64,000 bases of DNA from Prorocentrum cordatum (lineage: Eukaryota; Sar; Dinophyceae; Prorocentrales; Prorocentraceae): the NCBI GenBank assembly GCA_963575745.1, contig CAUYUJ010021174.1, positions 62,001-126,000 of the forward strand. Reading direction: 5' to 3'. This document shows positions 52,604 through 63,830 of the stretch, piece by piece. Every line of letters begins with the position of its first letter. Within the stretch, counting starts at the first letter, position 1. The notes below the pieces were generated by a model, which had not been told where the DNA came from, made no database searches, and was given only the letters and a program-made list of their open reading frames with translations. The translations under genes and the position numbers were made by a program.

Positions 52604-53273
52604 CTCCTCCTCCTCCTCCTCCTCCTCCTCCTCCTCCTCCTCCTCCTCTTCCTCTCGCTGCGAACCCCCCCTCCTCCTCCACCACCACCTCCTCGTCCAC
52701 CACCTCAGCTCCTCCACCTCCACCTCCTCCTCCTCCTCCTCCTCCTCCTCCTCCTCCGCCTCCTCCTCCTCCTCCTCCCCTCCTCCCCCTCCTCTTCCCC
52801 TCCTCCTCCTCCTCCTCCTCCTCCTCCTCCTCCTCCTCCTCCTCCTCCTCCCCTCATCTTCCCCCTCCACCTCCTCCTCGTCATCCTCCTCCTCCGCCGC
52901 TCCTCCTCCTGCTCATGCTCCTCCTCTCCTTCTCCCGCTCATGCTCCTCCTCCTCTCTTCCTCTCCTCCTCCTCCTCCTCCTCTCCTGCTCCTGCTGCTC
53001 CTGCTCCTGCTTCTCCTCCTGCTCCTGCTTCTCCTCCTCCTCCTCTTCCTCTCGCCGCGTACCCCCCTCCCTCCTCCACCACCACCTCCTCCTCCACCAC
53101 CTCAGCTCCTCCACCTCCTCCACCCCTCCTCCTCCTCCTCCTCTCCTCCTCCTCCTCCTCCTCCCCCCGCCTCCTCCTCCTCCTCCTCCTCCTCCTCCTC
53201 CTCCTCCTCCTCCTCCTCCTCGTCCTCCCCCTCCTCTTACCCCTCCTCCTCCTCCTCCTCCTCTCCTCCTCCA

Positions 53274-53304
<31 letters not shown>

Positions 53305-53480
53305 CTCCACCTCCTCCTCGTCCTCCTCCTCCTCCGCCGCCTCCTCCTCCTGCTCATGCTCCTCCTCCTCCTCCTTCTCCCGCTCATGCTCCTCCTCCTC
53401 CTCCTCCTCCCTCCTCCTCCTCCTCCTCCTCCTCCTCCTCCTCCTCCTCCCGCTCCTCCTCCCCCTTCCCCCTCCTCTCC
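52523..53480. repeat. (CCT)n tract, almost 1 kb
   Basis: CCT with CTGCTC and CACCTC blocks. A GCTGCGAACCCCCCTCC / GCCGCGTACCCCCCTCC phrase occurs twice (about 52658 and 53055), about 400 bases apart, so part of the tract is duplicated. Confidence 0.9.
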
Positions 53481-53499
53481 CCCACACCACCTCCCCGGC

Positions 53500-54320
53500 C
53501 ACCCTAGTCGCTCTCCGCTGCTGGCTGCCCGAAGGTCCCAGCGCGCCTCTGGGACAGATGGGTTTCTACACCTTCGGCCTGCAACGCTTGGGCGCTAACG
53601 CTCGAGCCAAGTCGGCGCACGAGGCAGCGAGCGGCAATCAGAGGACGATGAGGACGATGACTGCCGACCAGACCACCCAACCAAACCCGACGAACCAAAT
53701 TCCGGGTTTTTGGGTGGATACGAATTCCAGATGGGTCTAAAACATGTTCCCAGACGCCCCCCCACTTGGAATGGAGGGCAATTTGCAAATTGGGGCCCTC
53801 GGGTTGGGTTTGGGTGGTTTGGTGGTGGTGATATGAGGGCGAGGAATAGGAGGATTTGGAAGCAACTCTTGTAAGGTCTTCGTAAGAACGATCACGGCTT
53901 GAGTCCGATTGATGGGGCAGTGAGCGGGAGTGGTCGAGGTTCAGCGGCATTAAGCTGGAATGCGCGAGACTAAGCATAATCGAACGGGATGATGCCAGAT
54001 GCTGAATGTAACCTACCAGGATTTGGAGGAGGAGGGAGAGGAGGCAGAGGAGGTAGAGGAAGGAAAAGAGGGAGAGGAGGGGGAGGAGGACCACCAAAAG
54101 AAGGAACAGGGGCAGAAGCAGGAGCATGAGGGAAGAGGTGCGGACGTGACCCAGAGGAGCCACTGAGACGTACACGGAGGGGCAGCCGTGCCACGGGTTG
54201 GAGTGCGCGCTGGCGGCGAAGGCAGTGCCACCGAAGACGAGAGGCTTGTAGCGGACTCAACCTACTATATATCGACGGTGCGGATGTCGTGCGTGAGATG
54301 TGCGGGGGAGGATGGTACAG
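53500..54320. other. non-genic stretch
   Basis: No gene or element recognised. Confidence 0.35.
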
Positions 54321-54324
54321 AGGA

Positions 54325-55505
54325 GGAGGTTGAGGAGGAGGAGGAGGAGGAGGAGGAGGAGGAGGAGGAGGTGGAGGTGGAGAAGGAAGAGGAGGTGGAG
54401 GAGGAGCGGGGAGAGAAAACGGCACGAGGCACGAGGGAGCGAGTGCCCGTGGGGCCCTGCAGCGAGTCGGAGAGCGCCCACCCATGCGGGGCGGACAGGG
54501 CCATGGTCCCTTGCTACAATCTGCATGCATCGTGCGATCTCGGTCCATGGCCGAACAAGGAGGAGGAGGAGGAGGAGGAGGAGGAGGAGGAGGAGAAGGA
54601 TGAGGTTGAGGTTGAGGAGGGAGGAGGAGGAGGAGGAGGAGGAGGAGGAGGAGGAGGAGTTTAGGGAGGCTGCGCGAATCCTGCGGCAATCCCAGCGGGC
54701 TGCGGCGAGGAGCTCCTGGCCCAGCGTGACGCGGCGAGCGGCGACGGCCCGACACGCCGGGGCCCCCTCGAGCAGGGCGGCGTGCCACCGCGCAGCCGCG
54801 AACGGCAGCGGGCCGACAGACCTTCTCCTCCTCCTCCTCCTCCTCCTCCTCCTCCTTCCTCCTCCTCCTCTCCCTCCTCCCTCCCTCCTCCTCCTCCTCC
54901 TCCTCCTCCTCTCCTCCTCCCTCCTCCCTCCTCCCTCCTCCTCCTCCTCCCTCCTCCACCTCCTCCTCCTCCTCCTCCTCCTCCTCCTCCTCCTCCTCCT
55001 CCTCCTCTCCCTCCTCCTCCTCCTCTTCCTCCTCCTCCTCCTCCTCCTCCTCCTACGCCGGCGCCTGGGAGCGGTTTTGTGAGGCTGGAGCGGCCAGCGC
55101 GTCGCGCCGCAGCGCGGCGGGGGCCAGGGCCCGCGGCGCAAGGCGCCGAGCCAGGAGTCCTCGCCGCAGGGGCTCGGGCACGCGTGCAGTCGGGCCCACA
55201 GGAGGGGCCAGAGCACAAGAGACATGCCAGGAGAAGCCCCAACCCTGAGCTCCCAGGACGGCCACTGGTTCTTGTTGTGGGAAGGTCACGCCTTCCATCC
55301 CTCCCCCTCCTTCTCTTTCCTCCTCCTCCTCCTCCTCCTCCTCCTCCCTCCCCTCCCTCCTCCCCTCCTCCCCTCTCCCTCTCCCCCTCCTCCTCTCCTC
55401 CTCCCCCCCCCCTCCTCCTCCTCCTCCTCCTCCTCCTCCTCCTCCTCCTCCTCCTCCTCCTCCTCCTCCCCCTCCTTCCTCGATCCTCCTCCTCCTCCTC
55501 CTCCC
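54325..55505. repeat. (GGA)n then (CCT)n tracts
   Basis: GGA at 54325-54410 and 54560-54660. CCT at 54825-55055 and 55318-55503. Unique G+C-rich spacers between them hold no supportable gene. Confidence 0.9.
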
Positions 55506-55645
55506 CCTGAGATCCCAGGACGGCCACTGGTTCTTGGTGTGGGGAGGTCACGGCTTCCATCGCAGAAGCATCGAGCCCCAAGAAACCCAGGGCACCCTGG
55601 AGGCAAGCAGTGTGTTTCTTGGCACGGGTCTCCACTGTAGGACAG
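55505..55645 (+). mobile_element. element E, copies E5/E6
   Basis: A left fragment at 55205-55300 (CAAGAGACATGCCAGGAGAA, GTTGTGGGAAGGTCACGCC) and, after a CCT tract, a fuller copy here with GAGCCCCAAGAAACCCAGGG and CACCCTGGAGGCAAGCAG. Confidence 0.65.
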
Positions 55646-55658
55646 AAGAACATCCTTC

Positions 55659-56106
55659 ACTGAGCAGGGACCGACCGTCCCTGCGTTCCTATAAGAGGCT
55701 TACCACGACTTGTGCTCAGAACCCAAACGTGTTCTATGAACAACAACGAGGTTCTGAGAACATACACCTAGGCCACGCCAACGGCGATGTTGCTTAACGG
55801 TGATGTTGGGAACCAACTTGTAGGACATCACGGTAAACACCTTCCTACACTTCCAATCTGCAAATGTATCGAACGAAAACGACAGAGCGAATTGTAGGAC
55901 AGCGCGAGCCACGCGTTCCTACAATACCGAAACCTACCTACATCGCCGTTAGCGTGTCTACTGATACACCCGATGTGTTATATAGAGCAAGGCAGTCTAG
56001 GCCAGACATGTTCTCAGAACAGTTCGTGCAGACCACAACAGATTCTTAAGTAGAACATTCTTTGGTGGGCGTATAGGAATGCCAAGACGATTCGCTACTG
56101 CTTGAC
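55659..56106 (+). mobile_element. palindrome-rich element A, copy A4 (interrupted)
   Basis: Family A left end ACTGAGCAGGGACCGACCGT, GTGCTCAGAACCC, GGTTCTGAGAACATACACC, then an insertion, then ACACCCGATGTGTTATA, ACATGTTCTCAGAACAG and the CTACTGCTTGA right end. Confidence 0.75.
55774..55956. mobile_element. inverted-repeat element nested in A4
   Basis: Ends CACGCCAACGGCGATGT and CACGCTAACGGCGATGT are inverted (one difference), 183 bases. It splits A4 just before the CACCCGATGTGATAAAAC part seen intact in A1 and A3. Confidence 0.7.
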
Positions 56107-56443
56107 TTCAAGAAAATGGGACCCTCTGCCGGCCAAAATGCGAATCACTCGAAGGCACCCTCCCCCAGGATGTACGAAAGCATCCAGCAAGCACGAAGAA
56201 CATCAGAAGACCCTCCCCGAACCGACCTCGGGAGCGGCCAAGAGGGGGGCGTCGAAGAGGGACGGGCGCAAATCATGGCTGGCGGCATGTGCGCGGCCCA
56301 GGGGGGAGGCCAGGGGCGTAATGAAATAAGAAGAGGCGCCATGAAATCTGAGGAAATATCATGGCCCACGCCATGATATCCCCCCCCCTGTCATCACCCC
56401 CCACTTGGCCGCCCCCGAACCGACCTCGATCTTGTACCTCGGT

Positions 56444-56656
56444 TTATGTTGTTCCCATCCTGCTTAAGGACCACATCCCAGAAATAAGTTCGAGCACCCA
56501 GAAAGGTGTCAAAAGAGTGTTGAAACAGTGTCGAAACAGTGTCGAGCGAGTGTCTCCCAGGGCCCGACACGTGAAAACCCTTGAGTCTCGGTACTTGTTT
56601 TGGCCACTCGAAATTCTTCCTGGCGATCAAAGCTAAAGTAGGTTGGAGCATCATAA
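56444..56656. mobile_element. element G, copy G2
   Basis: 213 bases between two ACCTCGGT octamers (56436-56443 and 56657-56664). Ends TTATGTTGTTCCCATCC and TTATGATGCTCCAACC are inverted. The interior is collinear with G1. Confidence 0.9.
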
Positions 56657-56664
56657 ACCTCGGT

Positions 56665-57065
56665 CCGACCGTAGCCGGTTTCCCAGGGCGCCTCGACGAA
56701 CCCGGTGGCGCTCACGGGGGCACAACACCGAGGAGAGTGGCGGGCAGCGGGCCCGGAACGGGCCGCAGGCAGCAGCTGCCGCATCCCCCTCTTCCCGCCC
56801 ACCCAGCCCCGGGGAGGAAGCTGGAGGAAGATAAAGAGAAGCTGCACGCGGCAGCTGCACGTGGCAGGAACACCACGCGCTCAGACCGACGGGGAGGGAG
56901 GAGAATGGGGAAGTGCGCAGTGCGGTGAAGGCACCGCAGGTGTCGGCGCGAGTTGCCGGACCCCGAGAACAGTTCCCAATCGAGCGAGGGCACCCCGTCC
57001 GACAACACGCACCCATGGCCCCCCCCCTTCGGAATTCCATCCCAAGAAGTCTGAGGGTCTCATAG
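56665..57065. other. non-genic stretch
   Basis: No gene supported. Confidence 0.35.
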
Positions 57066-57073
57066 GTATAGAT

Positions 57074-57221
57074 TTAGGTCGGGCGGGTCCCCCTACAGGG
57101 GGATGTTGGGCGAAAAAAAAAAATGCCCCCGAATGGTCAAACAATAATCAAAGCATAGTCCCCACATTATTTCTTGACTATGTTTGAATGTCACTCTTGT
57201 AGAGGCACAGGCCCGACGTAA
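57074..57221. mobile_element. element F, copy F5
   Basis: 148 bases. Ends TTAGGTCGGGC and GCCCGACGTAA with CCCCCTACAGGGGGATG inside. GTATAGAT stands on both sides (57066-57073 and 57222-57229). Confidence 0.92.
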
Positions 57222-57229
57222 GTATAGAT

Positions 57230-58255
57230 GCGAGTTGTCAGCTCCTGATTGCCGCAATGCGCGTGTCCCGCCCGCCCGCTCACCCGCAATGCGGGAGGTC
57301 GGCGGAGGCGACAGGGCGAGAGCGGGGCGACGCCAAGGCCGGGACGACATCGGGCAGTGACAGGCCGGGGATCTCTGAGATCCGGCCCCTCCGGAGGACG
57401 CATCGGGCGCCGCGGCCAGTCCAGAGCGCTCTCTGAGCGCGTTCCCGAGCGCTCCGGGGCGAGGCGTCCCCGGCCGGGCCCCGATCGAGAGAGAGAGAGG
57501 CCAGCAGGGAGGCGAGCTGAGGGAGGCGAGAGGAGGGAGGCGGGGCAGGCGGCGGGGCGTCGCCCGCGCTCGTCCCGACGCGCCCCTCCCCGCGCGGTGT
57601 GCTCCTGGCCTCCACCTGACACCGCCCGCGGGCGCTCGCCGCCGACCGAGCCCCCCGCGGGCGCCAGCCCCCCGAGAGGCACCGGGCACGAGGCAGCGCG
57701 GCGCGGCCTCTCCGCCCGGCCTCGCCCGATCGAGGCCGGGGCCCGACTGCACTCGGGCGCGCCGCCGCGCAGGCGCGCGGTCCTCCTCCTCCTCCTCCTC
57801 CTCCTCCTCCTCCTCCTCCTCCTCCTCCTCCTCCTCCTCCTCCTCCTCCTCCTCCTCTGGGCCTCGCGCGGCGCCTTTGTCGAACATCGCCGCCACAGGG
57901 GGGCGGGGGCGCGCTCCCGGCTGGCGCGGACGGCCCCGGCGCGGCCTCAGTCCGCCCCCAGCGGCCGCAGGCTCTGGAGGAGCTCGTCCTCCTTCTCCTC
58001 CGCAGAGAGGGGTCTCGCTGCTCGCCCCACGGGCAGGGTGGCAGAGGTTCAAGAGACCCAGGCCTCCGATCGACGATCTGCTTTTTTCGACGTGCTGGGA
58101 AGAAAGAGCTGGGAAGACACGGGGCACGGCTGTGAGATAAGCACTTTCGACATTCGCAGAAAGCTTGATCAGGCATTGCTCCTCGGTTTCGGACCCTTGG
58201 CCCGATTCTCTGGCCTCGGGACCATCACAAACGGATCCGGTGAGAACAACTGAAG
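57230..58255. other. G+C-rich stretch with (CCT)n
   Basis: CCT tract at 57781-57857. The 57.2-57.7 kb part contains GAGAGAG and CCGGGGC runs. No gene supported. Confidence 0.4.
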
Positions 58256-58261
58256 GGGCCC

Positions 58262-58262
58262 T

Positions 58263-58308
<46 letters not shown>

Positions 58309-58526
58309 AACCACACACACACACCAACCACACACACACACACACACCAGCCACACACCAGCCACACACACACACACCAACCACACACACACACAAATAA
58401 AAAGGATTCCCTATATTTTCCCATATTTTCTGGGTTTCTGTCTTCCCCCCCGCTTCCCATATTTTCCCATATTTTCCGGGGAATCGACGATTCATTGTGT
58501 CTGTGTTTTTTCCCCTCCTGAACAAC
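58262..58526 (+). mobile_element. element L, copy L3, expanded (CA)n
   Basis: GAAGGGGCCCTGACACACAC, then about 130 bases of CA repeat in place of the usual short CACAAATA segment. Then TTTCCCATATTTTCTGGG and GGGGAATCGACGATTCA. Confidence 0.75.
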
Positions 58527-58604
58527 GGGCCACGGAAAGCGGTCGAGACCTCTGGGCGGTGGTCCTGTCCAAATTCCCGCCTCGGAGACCCTGCGTGCGA
58601 GCGC

Positions 58605-58752
58605 CTGGGAACGCTCTTGAGCGCCTGGGAAGCGCCTGGGAGCGCCGGGGAACGTTGGGGAGCGCCGGGGAGCGCCGAGGAGCGCCTGGGAGCGCCTGGG
58701 AACCCTGGGGAGCACCAGGGAGCGCTTGGGAAGCGCCTGGGAGCGCCTGGGA

Positions 58753-58787
<35 letters not shown>

Positions 58788-58800
58788 CCGGGAGCGCCAC
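58605..58800. repeat. GGGAGCGCCT decamer array
   Basis: About 19 units of GGGAGCGCCT or GGGAAGCGCCT with a few variants. Confidence 0.9.
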
Positions 58801-58819
58801 TGAAGGGTCCGAGATCGAG

Positions 58820-58995
58820 GATCACGGGCGGCGAACATATCCGTATGTCCGCGCCCTCGCGGTCTGGCACCTGGGGCGCGATCCCAGGGCGCGATCCCAC
58901 GGATGCGCGATCGTACGGATACGCTCCGCGCGGGGCATCTGGGAAAAACGCAGCGTATCTGCGGGGTCGCGGCCCAGGGGCCCGACTCGAGAGGC
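58820..58995. mobile_element. element J, copy J3
   Basis: CATATCCGTATGTCCGCGCC, GGATGCGCGATCGTACGG, CTCCGCGCGGGGCATC and GGGTCGCGGCCCAGGGGCCC, similar to the half of NOT3 intron 1 near 13363-13545. Confidence 0.6.
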
Positions 58996-59091
58996 CTCGC
59001 CAACAAGGAGCGCATGGGCTGCCAGAGTCAGACCGTCAACGCTCCCTGGGTCGGCCTGTGCTCCTCCCAGGGGAAGACGCCACGCGCAGGA

Positions 59092-59268
59092 GGCCTCCTG
59101 AGTGGGGTCCGAGCGGATGGCGTCGGGGGATCTCGCCGCGTCGGCGATGCATCGGCGACGTCGGCGCGGAGAAAATCGGGCCCCACGTCGAGCCGCATCG
59201 CCGATGGATGCATCGGCGATGCGGCGCTGTCCTCCGACCCCAGCTGCTCAGACCCCGTCTGGGAAACC
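59092..59268. mobile_element. element C, copy C4
   Basis: GGCCTCCTGAGTGGGGTCC, TCTCGCCGCGTCGGCGATGC, ATCGCCGATGGATGCATCGG and CTCCGACCCCAGC. 177 bases. Confidence 0.75.
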
Positions 59269-59344
59269 TCCCCGCCCGCAGGACGCGCTGGACCTGGCCT
59301 TCCGGCTCGGCCTGGAGTTCGAGGCGCACAGCCTGGTGGTTCAG

Positions 59345-60109
59345 AGCTTGCGACGAGAAGCGGGGGGGGGGAGGAGGACGAGGAGGAGGAGGAGGAGGAG
59401 GAACCAGAGGAGGAGGAGGGGGAGGAGGGAGGAGGCGGAGAGAGGAGGAGGAGGAGGAGGAGGGCGGGAGAGGCGGAGGAGGCGAGGAGGCGGAGGAGGA
59501 GGAGGCGGAGGAGGAGCAGGAGGAGGCGGAGGAGGAGGAGGAGGAGGAGGAGGCACCCCATTCGGGGGCTCATCGGTGCTTTTCCCCAGGGGGGCCCGGG
59601 AGGCGCCACGTGCCGAGGGGTAGCCGCGCTGGCGCCCGGCGGCCGTCGGCCGGGAGGAGGGCCGCCGGGCGAGGACGAGGGCCCCGATCCTGGCCGCGAG
59701 GCGCCCGCCTCTCGCCCCAGGGGAGGCGCCGCGGGCAGAGGGCCTCCTCCCTCCTCCCTCCTCCTCCTCCTCCTCCTCCTCCTCCTCTTCTTCTTCTTAT
59801 TCTTCTTATTCTTCTTATTATTCTTATTATTCTTCTTATTATTATTGTTATTACTATTAATATAATTGTGCTTATTATTCTTATTAGTCTTCTTCTTAGT
59901 ATTCTTCTTCTTACTATTATTACTATTATTCTTGGTATTATTAGTATTATTATTCTTATTCTTCTTCTTATTATTATTAGTATTAGTATTATTATTATTC
60001 TTATTATTATTCTTCTGATTATTATTCTTCTTATTGTTCTTCTTCTTCTGATTATCATTATTGTTATTATTATTCCTCCTCCTCCTCCTCCTCCTCCTCC
60101 TCCTCCTGC
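59345..60109. repeat. (GGA)n, (CCT)n, (TTA/TTC)n tracts
   Basis: GGA/GGCGGA at 59365-59555, CCT at 59745-59788, then about 290 bases of TTATTCTTC-type repeat and CCT up to the gap. Confidence 0.9.
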
Positions 60110-60209
60110 NNNNNNNNNNNNNNNNNNNNNNNNNNNNNNNNNNNNNNNNNNNNNNNNNNNNNNNNNNNNNNNNNNNNNNNNNNNNNNNNNNNNNNNNNNN
60201 NNNNNNNNN
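60110..60209. other. assembly gap (100 N)
   Basis: Exactly 100 N, next to a CCT tract. Confidence 1.
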
Positions 60210-62244
60210 GCGACCCTGCTCCCTGGCCTCCCCAGGCCCACCCGCGTCGTGGAGGGTGAGCGCCTCGCGCCTGGCGGGCCTGCTGCTGGGCCACGGCCTC
60301 GGCCACGGCCTCGGCCTCGGCCCCGGCGGTCCTCTGCCAGGCCCCGCGGCCGCCAGCCAAACGGCCTCGGGGATACTGCCTTCTCTTGTATGCACTGTCG
60401 ATCTGCTGCACCGCCTGTGCAACATCGAAATCCGAGAGCTGCGCGCGCTGCGCCTGCGACTGCATCTCGATAGCAGGCGGCGCAGCACGTTGCTGAGGCT
60501 GCTGCGGCCGAAACGGCGGGACCTGTTCCCTCATGTGCTCAGGCTGTCTGACGATAGGCTGAGTGGGGTGAGGGGGGGGGGGCCACGGGCTCCCCACTGG
60601 CTGAGACAAGCTGGGCGGACCTGGAAACAGTTCGGTCTGCGAGCTCGGCTGCGGCAGGCTTGGCGCGGCGCTCGGAGCTCCGAGCTCGGGCTCGCGGCCT
60701 CGAGCGCAGGAGGATCCTCTGGCAGTTCCGCAGGCCCTGTTGGGAGCAATGGCGAGCGCTGAGCATTCGGGAGCATGTCGGTCTGCGAGCTCGGCTGCGA
60801 CAGGCTTTGGCACGACGGTGGGCTCCGAGCTCGGGTCCGCGGCCTCGGGCGCAGGAGGATCCCCTGGTAGTTCCGCAGGCTCTGTCGGGGACACCGGCGA
60901 GCGCTGAGCATCCGGGGCCGTCGACGGAGTCGGGGCTGGCGCTGGAGAGCAACGCGCCTTCGAGCGAGCCCTCCTGATGACTGTGGGGGTCCGCGGGGCT
61001 GGGGCCACTGGACCCGCGGAGGCGGCATCTGACTGGGGGGGCGGAGGAGGCGGCGGTGGCGGTGGTGGGGGCGCTTCTTCCCCAGCCTGGCCCGCTGCAG
61101 ATTGTCCGCTGCTGAGGGGCTGCTGCCGGAGATTCCACTTCTGTGGGGCTGGAGGTAAAGTCTGGCCTGGCTGCTGTAGCGACTGCCGATGCTGCTGCGA
61201 CTGTTGCTGCGGGACGGGAACCTGCTGAGGCAGCTGCTGTTGCTGCTGGGGCGGCTGCTGACTGTGCCCCTTGACGATCCATGTGGGACTGATGTGGCAG
61301 AGCTGCTGAATCATAACGTCCTGCTGAGCGAGCTTGTTCGCTAGCTGTATCATAGTCGCCGAGAGCTGGTCGCGCTGCGGGTCTCTGGAAACCAACCTTC
61401 CATGCCGGTCGTATATGTGTTGATCTGGCGCCCCCTGCAATGCGGAGCGCTGGGGAATGGTCGCCTTTTGACTGAGCCACAGGCTGCGGGAGAGGGGGCG
61501 GGTGCGCAGCCTGGTTGTGCCATGGTGGTGAGGGCTGCTGACCAGACGAGGAGGAGGCCCCAGGCTGCTGGGGAGATGGCTGGCCATGCTGGTCGCGTGT
61601 GACCATATCCCAATCCGCCTCCTCCTGCTGGTGTCGTATGAGCTGGTCGATCGTCTGCTTGGATAAAATCAACTCCTGCTCGAGTACTTCTTTCTGAACC
61701 TGCAAAGTGCTGATCTGTTCGTCGATATTATTGATATGGTTCTGAGTGCGTTCGTATCTGACCCTGGCATCTACAATCTGCTTTTGAATGCCCCCAGCTG
61801 CGCTATCATGAAGCGATATGTGGCAATCGTTGCAGATTCGTCCAGTAGCTCCGACGGCTGCTTCCCTGCCTGCAGGGACATTGATACGATAGTGGCAACT
61901 GTATTGAGCTTCGATGTTGTGTCTCGTCGATACAAGTGTCGGCCTTAGTAGTCGAGCTCGCTCGGTGGTGGGATGTACACAGGCGAGATTGTGGCCATGG
62001 CTGGGGTTGCTGGCACTGTCGTCCCGATGACTTTTGATATCGACGGAGGGGTTGCTTTGGCTGGGGTCCCACGGAGCTGCTGGTTCCTGGGGCGGCTGGT
62101 GTTTCTGGTGCGACTGGACAATCTGGGACGCGGTCGAGGGCGGGGGCCTGTCTCCTCTGAACCATCCCCAACCTTTCCACAACGACCACATGTCCAGTAT
62201 TTCATGGGAACCTGAAAAGAGCATGCTGAACACTTCCAAGACAT
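60210..62244 (-). pseudogene. zinc-finger / coiled-coil / Gln-Pro-rich protein, frameshifted, possibly retroelement ORF1
   Basis: Start ATG 62244 gives MSWKCSACSFQVPMKYWTCG and RCG, a W-x-C-x2-C-x10-C-x2-C pattern like RanBP2-type zinc fingers. The first frame stops at 61945 after PPPSELDY. Homologous-looking sequence continues in a second frame: YSCHYRINVPAGREAAV and RICNDCHISLHDSAAG, then a coiled coil including INNIDEQISTLQVQKEVLEQ. Near an AAAA run at about 61470 it moves to a third frame (ATIPQRSALQGAPDQHIYDR, MIQLANKLAQQDVMIQQL), then Gln- and Pro-rich sequence and DFDVAQAVQQIDSAYKRRQY before the gap. At least two frameshifts are needed. A 146-base tandem duplication (about 60641-60925) also shifts frame. 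The finger-plus-coil layout resembles ORF1 of LINE-type elements, but no reverse transcriptase is present. Confidence 0.5.
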
Positions 62245-62529
62245 CGAAGGGCGTTGAGCTGAATGATGTTTTTGAAGCAAGCTTTTCGCCTTATCGAGTC
62301 GTACGAGTGACCTGGCAACTGCTCTCGTTTCCCTCTCGCGTCTTCTCCAAGCCGTCGTGATGCCTTCTGCAAACGCTGCACAACGGCGAGTGACGAAGAC
62401 AAGAAACGAGAACCAATCCAAGATCGATGTGCGGCCACATAAAGGGCGCGCGTCTGGTCGGCTAAAGTGTGCAAGTGCGTTACAGTACGGGTTATGTGGC
62501 AAAAGAACCCTTCCTCAGCCAAACCCTCG

Positions 62530-62860
62530 TGTCATCCTGCTCGTCCTCCTCGTCCTCCTTGTTTTCTGTTTCATCCTTCTCCTGTTTTCCTCATCCTCCT
62601 TCTCCTCATCCTCCTCGTCCTCGTCCTCGTCCTCCTCCTCCTCCTCCTCCTACTACTCCTCCTCCTCTTGTTCCTCCCCCTCCTCCTCCTCCTCCTCCTC
62701 CTCCTCCTCGTCCTCGTCTTCGTCCTCGTCCTCGTCCTCGTCCTCTTCCTCCTCCTCCTCCTCTTCCTCCTCCATCTCCTCCTCCTCCTCCTCCTTTTTC
62801 TTTCTCCTCCTCCTCCTCCTCCTCCTCCTGCTCCTCCTGCCCCTCCTCCTTCTCCTTCGG
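62530..62860. repeat. (CCT)n/(CGTCCT)n tract
   Basis: CCT with CGTCCTCGTCCT blocks. Confidence 0.95.
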
Positions 62861-62869
62861 TCCCCCATC

Positions 62870-63299
62870 CTGGAAAGGAGGAGCATCAGCAGAAGCAGGT
62901 CCCCAACCTCCCTCCCATCATCTGTTTCGATCCGAAGGCCCCGGGAAGCCTCGACTCTCTCCACGGGCAACCTGCCGTCCCGGATCCACGCCTGATTGCC
63001 CCGAGGCCCGAAAACGGCCCCTGGAGGCAGGAATGAATAAGAAACGCATGGATTGAACAACATGCTCCATGAATCAAGCGTTCCACCGATGACCAAATCC
63101 GATATCCTCTATCTGGACGTATGATACCGAAGCAGTGGCGGAGAGGCGGAGAGGTCAGAGTCTGCAAGAAGGACGCATGGATTGAACAACTCGGCCCACT
63201 CAAAGTCGCGCAGCGCTCCCAGAGGGGGCGTCCAAGAAGAAGGGCTCGCAAAGCATGGCCCAGGGCGTTTTCGCCGACGGGCAGGGGGCCACGGAACGC
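62870..63299. other. non-genic stretch with a local duplication
   Basis: GCATGGATTGAACAAC occurs near 63049 and 63174. No gene seen. Confidence 0.45.
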
Positions 63300-63830
63300 C
63301 TTGAGAGGTCGCAATGACATCTAGGCGACTTTATGGCCCCAGCCGTGATGTCCTTCCTCTCCCTTAGCCCTCGCCTCCCCTTTTTGAGGGGCCGCAAAAT
63401 CCAGGGCAACTTTCTGTCCACAGCCATGATACCCGCCCCCACCAATTAGACCTCGCCTCCCCCTGTTGAGGGTGCAAGAATGAGGGTGCAAGAAGCCCAG
63501 GGTGACTTCATGGCCCAAGCCATGGCCCCATTCAGAAAGCCACCAAATTCAGAGCGACTCCATGGCCCCAGTCACAATGCCCACACCCCCGCCCCTTTAG
63601 TCCTCGCACCCCCTCGTGAGGGAGACATGAAATCCAGGGCGGCCGAATTGCCTATGCCACGATAACCACCCTACCTCTTGAGGGGGCCGCGAACTCCAGG
63701 GCAGTTGCATGGCCCCAACAGTGGCGCTTCTCCCTTAATCCTCGCCCCATCCCCACCTCCCCTCTTGACGGTGCCATGAAAACCCAGGGCGGCTTCATGA
63801 CCCCAGCCGTGATGCCCCCCCCCCCCCACC
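63300..63830. repeat. about 85-90-base degenerate tandem repeat
   Basis: Units with CAGGGCGACTTCATGGCCCC, AGCCATGATGCCC, CCTTAGTCCTCGCC and CCCCTCTTGAGGG-type phrases. The last two full units are 88 bases apart (63709 and 63797). Confidence 0.75.

Noticed and set aside
56665-57192. Several 80-160-residue frames on both strands
   Set aside because: Overlapping frames of equal quality in G+C-rich sequence; no reason to prefer one.
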